A stretch of 49,920 bases of DNA from Liolophura sinensis. Its lineage: Eukaryota; Mollusca; Polyplacophora; Chitonida; Chitonidae. Numbering within the stretch: position 1 is the stretch's first letter; each line of letters starts with the position of its first letter. Location of the stretch: the NCBI RefSeq assembly GCF_032854445.1, contig NW_027018264.1:1-49920 (forward strand). Reading direction: 5' to 3'. A program made the position numbers and the translations under genes. The notes beneath the pieces were generated by a model that was not told where the DNA came from, did not search any database, and was given only the letters and a program-made list of their open reading frames with translations. Positions 9,070-21,000 of this stretch are shown one piece after another.

Positions 9070-11814
9070 ATGCGGAATTGGGCCAGGCATCGGCAGCTGT
9101 TGAAAAATTGCAAATTTCCATGGTTTCCATGGAGTAAGAGCCGTTGCTGGGCACGTGATTATGACATAAATGATCATTCAATTGTCACTACAGCCAAAAG
9201 TATTGGTCGGAGAGCAACGCGGTTTGCACCATTCGATTTCTCGTCACAAAATACGTCGAATTAGCCTCTTACCAGCAGCACTGGAACAGTTTTTCCACTT
9301 TTGCATTTTTGCCTGGTCTTTTTGTTAATTGAAATCGGCTACACTGTACTCTGTACAATCGGGACTGGTCATTACTATATTCAACTTTTGACTATAAGTT
9401 ATGTGCCCTTCGGTAGCCCAGAAGACCTGAAATCTTTGGGCTAAGCCCATTTAACTCATCCAGCAATTGCCTTACTTCTAAGTGCAAGACAATCTCAATG
9501 TCTTTATCTACGTGTAGAAAAACCACACCATTTGTACGTGAAAAACACAAGGTACTTGATACAGTCTGCTGTAAAAAGTACAACTGAACACTGACCCACT
9601 TCAGTAAGGTGCCAAAAGATGCGGAATTGAGCCAGGCATCGGTAGCTGTTGAAAAATTGCAAATTTCCCTGGTTTCCATGGAGTAAGAGCCGTTGCTGTG
9701 CACGTGATTATGACATAAATGATCATTCAATTGTCACTAAAGGCAAAAGTATTGGTCGGAGAGCAACGCGGTTTGCACCATTCGATTTCTCGTCACAAAA
9801 TACGTCGGATTAGCCTCTTACCAGCAGCACTGGAACAGTTTTTCCAATTTTGCATTTTTACCTGGTGTTTTAGTTAATTGAAATCGGCTACACTGTACTC
9901 TGTACAATCGCGACTGGTCATTAGTACATTCAACTTTTGACTATAAGTTATGTGCCCTTCGGTAGCCCAAAAGACGTCAAATCTTTGGGCTAAGCCCATT
10001 TAACTCACCCAGCAATTGTCTTACTTCTAAGTCCAAGACAATCTCAATGTCTTTATCTACGTGTAGAAAAACCACACCATTTGTACATAAAAAACACAAG
10101 GTACTTGATACAGTCTGCTGTAAAAAGTACAACTAAACACTGACCCACATTTATAAGGTGCCAAAAGATGCGGAATTGGGCCAGGCATCGGCAGCTGTTG
10201 AAAAATTGCAAATATCCATGGTTTCCATGGAGTAAGAGCCGTTGCTGGGCACGTGATTATGACATAAATGATCATTCAATTGTCGCTACAGCCAAAAGTA
10301 TTGGTCGGAGAGCAACGCGGTTTGCACCATTCGATTTCTCGTCAAAAAATACGTCGGATTAGCCTCTTACCAGCAGCACTGGAACAGTTTTTCCACTTTT
10401 GCATTTTTGCCTGGTCTTTTTGTTAATTGAAATCGACTACACTGTACTCTGTACAATCGCGACTGGTCATCACTATATTCAACTTTTGACTATAAGTTAT
10501 GTGCCCTTCGGTAGCCCAGAAGACCTGAAATCTTTGGGCTAAGCCCATTTAACTCACCCAGCAATTGCCTTACTTCTAAGTGCAAGACAATCTCAATGTC
10601 TTTATCTACGTGTAGAAAAACCACACCATTTGTACGTGAAAAACACAAGGTACTTGATACAGTCTGCTGTAAAAAGTACAACTGAACACTGACCCACTTC
10701 AGTAAGGTGCCAAAAGATGCGGAATTGGGCCAGGCATCGGGAGCTGTTGACAAATTGCAAATTTCCGTTGTTTCCATGGAGTAAGAGCCGTTGCTGGGCA
10801 CGAGATTCTGATATAAATGATCATTCAATTGTCACTACAGCCAAAAGTATTGGTCGGAGAGCAACGCGGTTTGCACCATTCGATTTCTCTTCAAAAAATA
10901 CGTCGGGTTAGCCTCTTACCAGCAGCACTGGAACAGTTTTTCCACTTTTGCATTTTTGCCTTGTCTTTTTGTTAATTGAATTCAGCTACACTGTACTCTG
11001 TACAATCGCGACTGGTCATTACTATATTCAACTTTTGACTATAAGTTATGTGCCCTTCGGTAGCCCAGAAGACCTGAAATCTTTGGGCTAAGCCCATTTA
11101 ACTCACCCAGCAATTGCCTTACTTCTAAGTGCAAGACAATCTCAATGTCTTTATCTACGTGTAGAAAAACCAGACCATTTGTACGTGAAAAACACAAGGT
11201 CCTTGATACAGTCTGCTGTAAAAAGTACAACTGAACACTGACCCACTTCAGTAAGGTGCCAAAAGATGCGGAATTGAGACAGGCATCGGCAGCTGTTGAC
11301 AAATTGCAAATTTCCCTGGTTTCCATGGAGTAAGAGCCGTTGCTGGGCACGTGATTATGACATAAATGATCATTCAATTGTCACTACAGCGAAAAGTATT
11401 GGTCGGAGAGCAACGCGGTTTGCACCATTCGATTTGTCGTCACAAAATACGTCGGATTAGCCTCTTACCAGCAGCACTGGAACAGTTTTTCCTCTTTTGC
11501 ATTTTTGCCTGGTCTTTTTGTTAATTGAAACCGGCTACACTGTACTCTGTACAATCGCGACTGGTCATTACTATATTCAACTTTTGACTATAAGTTATGT
11601 GCCCTTCGGTAGCCCAGAAGACCTGAAATCCTTGGGCCAAGCCCATTTAACTCACCCAGCAATTGTCTTACTTCTAAGTGCAAGACAATCTCAATGTCTT
11701 TATCTACGTGTAGAAAAACCACACCATTTGTACATAAAAAACACAAGGTACTTGATACAGTCTGCTGTAAAAAGTACAACTAAACACTCACCCACATTTA
11801 TAAGGTGCCAAAAG
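9070..11814. repeat. Pentamer block a-b-i-j-k, first use in HOR copy 1
   Basis: Five monomers (9070, 9619, 10168, 10717, 11266; 2,745 bp) recur in the same order at 15109-17853, 6,039 bp away, and both are copied again in HOR copy 2 (19499-22245 and 25540-28284). Marks include TACGTCGAATTAG in a, TCACTAAAGGC in b, AAATATCCATGG in i, CGGGAGCTGTTGAC in j and GAGACAGGCATCGG in k. The two uses differ slightly, for example GAAACCGGCTAC versus GAAATCGGCTAC in the 3' part of k. They are therefore older than the 10.4-kb duplication. Confidence 0.88.
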
Positions 11815-12009
11815 ATGCGGAATTGGGCCAGGCATCGGCAGCTGTTAAAAAATTGCAAATATCCATGGTTTCCATGGAGTAAGAGCCGTTGCTGGGCACG
11901 TGATTACGACATCAATGATCATTCAATTGTCGCTACAGCCAAAAGTATTGGTCGGAAAGCAACGCGGTTTGCACCATTCGATTTCTCGTCACAAAATACG
12001 TCGGATTAG
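11461..12009 (+). other. Fully open 182-codon frame across one monomer; probably not a gene
   Basis: The frame runs from just after a TAG (11458-11460) to the next TAG (12007-12009), a full 549-bp period, because the monomer length is a multiple of three. It is open only because this stretch has GGGCCAAGCCC where most monomers read GGGCTAAGCCC (in-frame TAA), CACTCACCC where most have CACTGACCC (TGA), and AATTGGGCC instead of AATTGAGCC (TGA). The first in-frame ATG is at 11815, leaving only 64 codons; upstream starts would have to be TTG. In HOR copy 2 the equivalent frame is closed by the change to CACTGACCC at 22214. I see no protein domain, signal peptide or codon-bias support. I treat it as a chance opening. 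Confidence 0.35.
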
Positions 12010-12363
12010 CCTCTTACCAGCAGCACTGGAACAGTTTTTCCACTTTTGCATTTTTGCCTGGTCTTTTTGTTAATTGAAATCGGCTACACTGTACTCTGTA
12101 CAATCGCGACTGGTCATTACTATATTCAACTTTTGACTATAAGTTATGTGCCCTTCGGTAGCCCAGAAGACCTGAAATCTTTGGGCTAAGCCCATTTAAC
12201 TCACCCAGCAATTGCCTTACTTCTAAGTTCAAGACAATCTCAATGTCTTTATCTACGTGTAGAAAAACCACACCATTTGTACGTGAAAAACACAAGGTAC
12301 TTGATACACTCTGCTGTAAAAAGTACAACTGACCACAATCCCACATTTATAAGGTGCCAAAAG

Positions 12364-15108
12364 ATGCGGAATTGGGCCAGGCATCGGCAGCTGTTAAAAA
12401 ATTGCAAATATCCCTGGTTTCCATGGAGTAAGAGCCGTTGCTGTGCACGTGATTATGACATAAATGATCATTCAATTGTCACTACAGGCAAAAGTATTGG
12501 TCGGAGAGCAACGCGGTTTGCACCATTTGATTTCTCGTCACAAAATACGTCGGATTAGCCTCTTACCAGCAGCACTGGAACAGTTTTTCCACTTTTGCAT
12601 TTTTGCCTGGTCTTTTTGTTAATTGAAATCGGCTACACTGTACTCTGTACAATCGCGACTGGTCATTACTATATTCAACTTTTGACTATAAGTTATGTGC
12701 CCTTCGGTAGCCCAGAAGACGTCAAATCTTTGGGCTAAGCCCATTTAACTCACCCAGCAATTGTCTTACTTCTAAGTGCAAGACAATCTCAATGTCTTTA
12801 TCTACGTGTAGAAAAACCACACCATTTGTACATAAAAAACACAAGGTACTTGATACAGTCTGCTGTAAAAAGTACAACTAAACACTCACCCACATTTATA
12901 AGGTGCCAAAAGATGCGGAATTGGGCCAGGCATCGGCAGCTGTTAAAAAATTGCAATTATCCCTGGTTTCCATGGAGTAAGAGCCGTTGCTACGCACGTG
13001 ATTATGGCATAAATGATCATTCAATTGTCGCTACAGCCAAAAGTATTGGTCGGAGAGCAACGCGGATTGCACCATTCGATTTCTCGTCACAAAATACGTC
13101 GGATTAGCCTCTTACTAGTAGCACTGGAACATTTTTTACACTTTTGCATTTTTGCCTGGTCTTTTTGTTAATTGAAATCGGCTACACTGTACTCTGTACA
13201 ATCGCGACTGGTCATTACTATATTCAACTTTTGACTATAAGTTATGTGCCCTTCGGTAGCCCTGAAGACCTGAAATCTTTGGGCCAAGCCCATTTAACTC
13301 ACCCAGCAATTGTCTTACTTCTAAGTTCAAGACAATCTCAATGTCTTTATCTACGTGTAGAAAAACCAGACCATTTGTACATAAAAAACACAAGGTACTT
13401 GATACAGTCTGCTGTAAAAAGTACAACTAAACACTGACCCACATTTATAAGGTGCCAAAAGATGCGGAATTGGGCCAGGCATCGGCAGCTGTTAAAAAAT
13501 TGCAAATATCCCTGGTTTCCATGGAGTAAGAGCCGTTGCTGTGCACGTGATTATGACATAAATGATCATTCAATTGTCGCTACAGCCAATAGTATTGGTC
13601 GGAGAGCAACGCGGTTTGCACCATTCGATTTCTCGTCAAAAAATACGTCGGATTAGCCTCTTACCAGCAGCACTGGAACAGTTTTTCCACTTTTGCATTT
13701 TTGCCTGGTCTTTTTGTTAATTGAAATCGGCTACACTGTACTCTGTACAATCGCGACTGGTCATTACTATATTCAACTTTTGACTATAAGTTATGTGCCC
13801 TTCGGTAGCCCAGAAGACCTAAAATCTTTGGGCTAAGCCCATTTAACTCACCCAGCAATTGCCTTACTTCTAAGTTCAAGACAATCTCAATGTCTTTATC
13901 TACGTGTAGAAAAACCACACCATTTGTACGTGAAAAACACAAGGTACTTGATACACTCTGCTGTAAAAAGTACAACTGACCACAATCCCACATTTATAAG
14001 GTGCCAAAAGATGCGGAATTGGGCCAGGCATCGGCAGCTGTTAAAAAATTGCAAATATCCCTGGTTTCCATGGAGTAAGAGCCGTTGCTGTGCACGTGAT
14101 TATGACATAAATGATCATTCAATTGTCACTACAGGCAAAAGTATTGGTCGGAGAGCAACGCGGTTTGCACCATTTGATTTCTCGTCACAAAATACGTCGG
14201 ATTAGCCTCTTACCAGCAGCACTGGAACAGTTTTTCCACTTTTGCGTTTTTGCCTGGTCTTTTTGTTAATTGAAATCGGCTACACTGTACTCTGTACAAT
14301 CGCGACTGGTCATTACTATATTCAACTTTTGACTATAAGTTATGTGCCCTTCGGTAGCCCAGAAGACGTCAAATCTTTGGGCTAAGCCCATTTAACTCAC
14401 CCAGCAATTGTCTTACTTCTAAGTGCAAGACAATCTCAATGTCTTTATCTACGTGTAGAAAAACCACACCATTTGTACATAAAAAACACAAGGTACTTGA
14501 TACAGTCTGCTGTAAAAAGTACAACTAAACACTCACCCACATTTATAAGGTGCCAAAAGATGCGGAATTGGGCCAGGCATCGGCAGCTGTTAAAAAATTG
14601 CAATTATCCCTGGTTTCCATGGAGTAAGAGCCGTTGCTACGCACGTGATTATGGCATAAATGATCATTCAATTGTCGCTACAGCCAAAAGTATTGGTCGG
14701 AGAGCAACGCGGATTGCACCATTCGATTTCTCGTCACAAAATACGTCGGATTAGCCTCTTACTAGTAGCACTGGAACAGTTTTTCCACTTTTGCATTTTT
14801 GCCTGGTCTTTTTGTTAATTGAAATCGGCTACACTGTACTCTGTACAATCGCGACTGGTCATTACTATATTCAACTTTTGACTATAAGTTATGTGCCCTT
14901 CGGTAGCCCTGAAGACCTGAAATCTTTGGGCCAAGCCCATTTAACTCACCCAGCAATTGTGTTACTTCTAAGTTCAAGACAATCTCAATGTCTTTATCTA
15001 CGTGTAGAAAAACCAGACCATTTGTACATAAAAAACACAAGGTACTTGATACAGTCTGCTGTAAAAAGTACAACTGAACACTGACCCACATTTATAAGGT
15101 GCCAAAAG
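12364..15108. repeat. c-f-g' then c-f sub-repeat inside HOR copy 1 (1,647-bp step)
   Basis: Monomers 12364 (c), 12913 (f) and 13462 (g') are followed by 14011 (c) and 14560 (f). Marks shift by 1,647 bp: CACTCTGCTG with GACCACAATCCC before c, GCAATTATCCC and CTACGCACGTGATTATGGC in f, and GGTAGCCCTGAAGACC in the 3' part of f. The third position of the second unit is a type-a monomer instead of g'. The block recurs in HOR copy 2 at 22795-25539. The step is also three monomers in the trimer array at 3.6-6.9 kb, and both arrays use a c monomer first. Confidence 0.87.
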
Positions 15109-17853
15109 ATGCGGAATTGGGCCAGGCATCGGCAGCTGTTGAAAAATTGCAAATTTCCATGGTTTCCATGGAGTAAGAGCCGTTGCTGGGCACGTGATTA
15201 TGACATAAATGATCATTCAATTGTCACTACAGCCAAAAGTATTGGTCGGAGAGCAACGCGGTTTGCACCATTCGATTTCTCGTCACAAAATACGTCGAAT
15301 TAGCCTCTTACCAGCAGCACTGGAACAGTTTTTCCACTTTTGCATTTTTGCCTGGTCTTTTTGTTAATTGAAATCGGCTACACTGTACTCTGTACAATCG
15401 CGACTGGTCATTACTATATTCAACTTTTGACTATAAGTTATGTGCCCTTCGGTAGCCCAGAAGACCTGAAATCTTTGGGCTAAGCCCATTTAACTCATCC
15501 AGCAATTGCCTTACTTCTAAGTGCAAGACAATCTCAATGTCTTTATCTACGTGTAGAAAAACCACACCATTTGTACGTGAAAAACACAAGGTACTTGATA
15601 CAGTCTGCTGTAAAAAGTACAACTGAACACTGACCCACTTCAGTAAGGTGCCAAAAGATGCGGAATTAAGCCAGGCATCGGTAGCTGTTGAAAAATTGCA
15701 AATTTCCCTGGTTTCCATGGAGTAAGAGCCGTTGCTGTGCACGTGATTATGACATAAATGATCATTCAATTGTCACTAAAGGCAAAAGTATTGGTCGGAG
15801 AGCAACGCGGTTTGCACCATTCGATTTCTCGTCACAAAATACGTCGGATTAGCCTCTTACCAGCAGCACTGGAACAGTTTTTCCAATTTTGCATTTTTAC
15901 CTGGTCTTTTAGTTAATTGAAATCGGCTACACTGTACTGTGTACAATCGCGACTGGTCATTAGTACATTCAACTTTTGACTATAAGTTATGTGCCCTTCG
16001 GTAGCCCAGAAGACGTCAAATCTTTGGGCTAAGCCCATTTAACTCACCCAGCAATTGTCTTACTTCTAAGTCCAAGACAATCTCAATGTCTTTATCTACG
16101 TGTAGAAAAACCACACCATTTGTACATAAAAAACACAAGGTACTTGATACAGTCTGCTGTAAAAAGTACAACTAAACACTGACCCACATTTATAAGGTGC
16201 CAAAAGATGCGGAATTGGGCCAGGCATCGGCAGCTGTTGAAAAATTGCAAATATCCATGGTTTCCATGGAGTAAGAGCCGTTGCTGGGCACGTGATTATG
16301 ACATAAATGATCATTCAATTGTCGCTACAGCGAAAAGTATTGGTCGGAGAGCAACGCGGTTTGCACCATTCGATTTCTCGTCAAAAAATACGTCGGATTA
16401 GCCTCTTACCAGCAGCACTGGAACAGTTTTTCCACTTTTGCATTTTTGCCTGGTCTTTTTGTTAATTGAAATCGACTACACTGTACTCTGTACAATCGCG
16501 ACTGGTCATCACTATATTCAACTTTTGACTATAAGTTATGTGCCCTTTGGTAGCCCAGAAGACCTGAAATCTTTGGGCTAAGCCCATTTAACTCACCCAG
16601 CAATTGCCTTACTTCTAAGTGCAAGACAATCTCAATGTCTTTATCTACGTGTAGAAAAACCACACCATTTGTACGTGAAAAACACAAGGTACTTGATACA
16701 GTCTGCTGTAAAAAGTACAACTGAACACTGACCCACTTCAGTAAGGTGCCAAAAGATGCGGAATTGGGCCAGGCATCGGGAGCTGTTGACAAATTGCAAA
16801 TTTCCGTTGTTTCCATGGAGTAAGAGCCGTTGCTGGGCACGAGATTCTGACATAAATGATCATTCAATTGTCACTACAGCCAAAAGTATTGGTCGGAGAG
16901 CAACGCGGTTTGCACCATTCGATTTCTCGTCAAAAAATACGTCGGATTAGCCTCTTACCAGCAGCACTGGAACAGTTTTTCCACTTTTGCATTTTTGCCT
17001 TGTCTTTTTGTTAATTGAATTCAGCTACACTGTACTCTGTACAATCGCGACTGGTCATTACTATATTCAACTTTTGACTATAAGTTATGTGCCCTTCGGT
17101 AGCCCAGAAGACCTGAAATCTTTGGGCTAAGCCCATTTAACTCACCCAGCAATTGCCTTACTTCTAAGTGCAAGACAATCTCAATGTCTTTATCTACGTG
17201 TAGAAAAACCAGACCATTTGTACGTGAAAAACACAAGGTACTTGATACAGTCTGCTGTAAAAAGTACAACTGAACACTGACCCACTTCAGTAAGGTGCCA
17301 AAAGATGCGGAATTGAGACAGGCATCGGCAGCTGTTGACAAATTGCAAATTTCCCTGGTTTCCATGGAGTAAGAGCCGTTGCTGGGCACGTGATTATGAC
17401 ATAAATGATCATTCAATTGTCACTACAGCCAAAAGTATTGGTCGGAGAGCAACGCGGTTTGCACCATTCGATTTGTCGTCACAAAATACGTCGGATTAGC
17501 CTCTTACCAGCAGCACTGGAACAGTTTTTCCTCTTTTGCATTTTTACCTGGTCTTTTTGTTAATTGAAATCGGCTACACTGTACTCTGTACAATCGCGAC
17601 TGGTCATTACTATATTCAACTTTTGACTATAAGTTATGTGCCCTTCGGTAGCCCAGAAGACCTGAAATCCTTGGGCCAAGCCCATTTAACTCACCCAGCA
17701 ATTGTCTTACTTCTAAGTCCAAGACAATCTCAATGTCTTTATCTACGTGTAGAAAAACCACACCATTTGTACATAAAAAACACAAGGTACTTGATACAGT
17801 CTGCTGTAAAAAGTACAACTAAACACTCACCCACATTTATAAGGTGCCAAAAG
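15109..17853. repeat. Pentamer block a-b-i-j-k, second use in HOR copy 1
   Basis: Monomers 15109, 15658, 16207, 16756 and 17305 repeat the order of 9070-11814. Local differences from the first use include GGAATTAAGCC at 15662 (GGAATTGAGCC at 9623), CACTGTACTGTGTAC near 15930, and TTTTTACCTGG in place of TTTTTGCCTGG in the k unit. All of these are preserved in the HOR copy 2 counterpart at 25540-28284. The pattern shows nested duplication: pentamer first, then the whole 19-mer. Confidence 0.87.
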
Positions 17854-18048
17854 ATGCGGAATTGGGCCAGGCATCGGCAGCTGTTAAAAAATTGCAATTA
17901 TCCCTGGTTTCCATGGAGTAAGAGCCGTTGCTACGCACGTGATTATGGCATAAATGATCATTCAATTGTCGCTACAGCCAAAAGTATTGGTCGGAGAGCA
18001 ACGCGGATTGCACCATTCGATTTCTCGTCACAAAATACGTCGGATTAG
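17500..18048 (+). other. Second fully open 182-codon frame; probably not a gene
   Basis: The organisation matches the frame at 11461-12009, from a TAG at 17497-17499 to a TAG at 18046-18048, with its first ATG at 17854. It spans the junction of the two 10.4-kb HOR copies, joining a k-type 3' half to an f-type 5' half, so its openness depends on a recombination junction. The corresponding place at the end of HOR copy 2 (about 28245) reads GAACACTGACCC and is closed. No recognisable domain. Confidence 0.33.
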
Positions 18049-21000
18049 CCTCTTACTAGTAGCACTGGAACAGTTTTTCCACTTTTGCATTTTTGCCTGG
18101 TCTTTTTGTTAATTGAAATCGGCTACACTGTACTCTGTACAATCGCGACTGGTCATTACTATATTCAACTTTTGACTATAAGTTATGTGCCCTTCGGTAG
18201 CCCTGAAGACCTGAAATCTTTGGGCCAAGCCCATTTTACTCACCCAGCAATTGTCTTACTTCTAAGTTCAAGACAATCTCAATGTCTTTATCTACGTGTA
18301 GAAAAACCAGACCATTTGTACATAAAAAACACAAGGTACTTGATACAGTCTGCTGTAAAAAGTACAACTAAACACTGACCCACATTTATAAGGTGCCAAA
18401 AGATGCGGAATTGGGCCAGGCATCGGCAGCTGTTAAAAAATTGCAAATATCCCTGGTTTCCATGGAGTAAGAGCCGTTGCTGTGCACGTGATTATGACAT
18501 AAATGATCATTCAATTGTCGCTACAGCCAAAAGTATTGGTCGGAGAGCAACGCGGTTTGCACCATTCGATTTCTCGTCAAAAAATACGTCGGATTAGCCT
18601 CTTACCAGCAGCACTGGAACAGTTTTTCCACTTTTGCATTTTTGCCTGGTCTTTTTGTTAATTGAAATCGGCTACACTGTACTCTGTACAATCGCGACTG
18701 GTCATTACTATATTTTTGACTATAAGTTATGTGCCCTTCGGTAGCCCAGAAGACCTGAAATCTTTGGGCTAAGCCCATTTAACTCACCCAGCAATTGCAT
18801 TACTTCTAAGTGCAAGACAATCTCAATGTCTTTATCTACGTGTAGAAAAACCACACCATTTGTACGTGAAAAACACAAGGTACTTGATACAGTCTGCTGT
18901 AAAAAGTACAACTGAACACTGACCCACTTCAGTAAGGTGCCAAAGATGCGGAATTGAGCCAGGCATCGGCAGCTGTTGACAAATTGCAAAATTTCCCTTG
19001 TTTCCATGGAGTAAGAGCCGTTGCTGGGCACGTGATTATGACATAAATGATCATTCAATTGTCACTACAGCCAAAAGTATTGGTCGGAGAGCAACGCGGT
19101 TTGCACCATTCGATTTCTCGTCACAAAATACGTCGGATTAGCCTCTTAACAGCAGCACTGGAACAGTTTTTTCTAACTTTTGCATTTTTGCCTGGTCTTT
19201 TAGTTAATTGAAATCGGCTACACTGTACTCTGTATAATCGCGACTGGTCATTAGTATATTCAACTTTTGACTATAAGTTATGTGCCCTTCGGTAGCCCAG
19301 AAGACGTCAAATCTTTGGGCTAAGCCCATTTAACTCACCCAGCAATTGTCTTACTTCTAAGTCCAAGACAATCTCAATGTCTTTATCTACGTGTAGAAAA
19401 ACCACACTATTTGTACATAAAAAACACAAGGTACTTGATACAGTCTGCTGTAAAAAGTACAACTAAACACTGACCCCACATTTATAAGGTGCCAAAAGAT
19501 GCGGAATTGGGCCAGGCATCGGCAGCTGTTGAAAAATTGCAAATTTCCATGGTTTCCATGGAGTAAGAGCCGTTGCTGGGCACGTGATTATGACATAAAT
19601 GATCATTCAATTGTCACTACAGCCAAAAGTATTGGTCGGAGAGAACGCGGTTTTGCACCATTCGATTTCTCGTCACAAAATACGTCGAATTAGCCTCTTA
19701 CGCAGCAGCACTGGAACAGTTTTTCCCACTTTTGCATTTTTGCCTGGTCTTTTTGTTAATTGAAATCGGCTACACTGTACTCTGTACAATCGGGACTGGT
19801 CATTACTATATTCAACTTTTGACTATAAGTTATGTGCCCTTCGGTAGCCCAGAAGACCTGAAATCTTTGGGCTAAGCCCATTTAACTCATCCAGCAATTG
19901 CCTTACTTCTAAGTGCAAGACAATCTCAATGTCTTTATCTACGTGTAGAAAAACCACACCATTTGTACGTGAAAAACACAAGGTACTTGATACAGTCTGC
20001 TGTAAAAAGTACAACTGAACACTGACCCACTTCAGTAAGGTGCCAAAAGATGCGGAATTGAGCCAGGCATCGGTAGCTGTTGAAAAATTGCAAATTTCCC
20101 TGGTTTCCATGGAGTAAGAGCCGTTGCTGTGCACGTGATTATGACATAAATGATCATTCAATTGTCACTAAAGGCAAAAGTATTGGTCGGAGAGCAACGC
20201 GGTTTGCACCATTCGATTTCTCGTCACAAAATACGTCGGATTAGCCTCTTACCAGCAGCACTGGAACAGTTTTTCCAATTTTGCATTTTTACCTGGTGTT
20301 TTAGTTAATTGAAATCGGCTACACTGTACTCTGTACAATCGCGACTGGTCATTAGTACATTCAACTTTTGACTATAAGTTATGTGCCCTTCGGTAGCCCA
20401 AAAGACGTCAAATCTTTGGGCTAAGCCCATTTAACTCACCCAGCAATTGTCTTACTTCTAAGTCCAAGACAATCTCAATGTCTTTATCTACGTGTAGAAA
20501 AACCACACCATTTGTACATAAAAAACACAAGGTACTTGATACAGTCTGCTGTAAAAAGTACAACTAAACACTGACCCACATTTATAAGGTGCCAAAAGAT
20601 GCGGAATTGGGCCAGGCATCGGCAGCTGTTGAAAAATTGCAAATATCCATGGTTTCCATGGAGTAAGAGCCGTTGCTGGGCACGTGATTATGACATAAAT
20701 GATCATTCAATTGTCGCTACAGCCAAAAGTATTGGTCGGAGAGCAACGCGGATTGCACCATTCGATTTCTCGTCAAAAAATACGTCGGATTAGCCTCTTA
20801 CCAGCAGCACTGGAACAGTTTTTCCACTTTTGCATTTTTGCCTGGTCTTTTTGTTAATTGAAATCGACTACACTGTACTCTGTACAATCGCGACTGGTCA
20901 TCACTATATTCAACTTTTGACTATAAGTTATGTGCCCTTCGGTAGCCCAGAAGACCTGAAATCTTTGGGCTAAGCCCATTTAACTCACCCAGCAATTGCC

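Larger units (their letters stand above)
7424..17853. repeat. 19-monomer HOR, copy 1 (10.43 kb)
   Basis: Nineteen monomers start at 7424, 7973, 8521, 9070, 9619, 10168, 10717, 11266, 11815, 12364, 12913, 13462, 14011, 14560, 15109, 15658, 16207, 16756 and 17305. The type order I assign is f-g-h, a-b-i-j-k, l-c-f-g'-c-f, a-b-i-j-k. The same order follows at 17854 with a spacing of 10,431 bp for most markers; one monomer here (7973) is a base short because of AGAAAACCACACC near 8419. The repeat boundary lies between about 7290 and 7424. Copies differ at few positions outside one indel cluster. Examples are CATTTAACTC here versus CATTTTACTC at 18231, CACTCACCC at 11784 versus CACTGACCC at 22214, and CCCTTTGG at 16544 versus CCCTTCGG at 26975. 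Confidence 0.93.
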
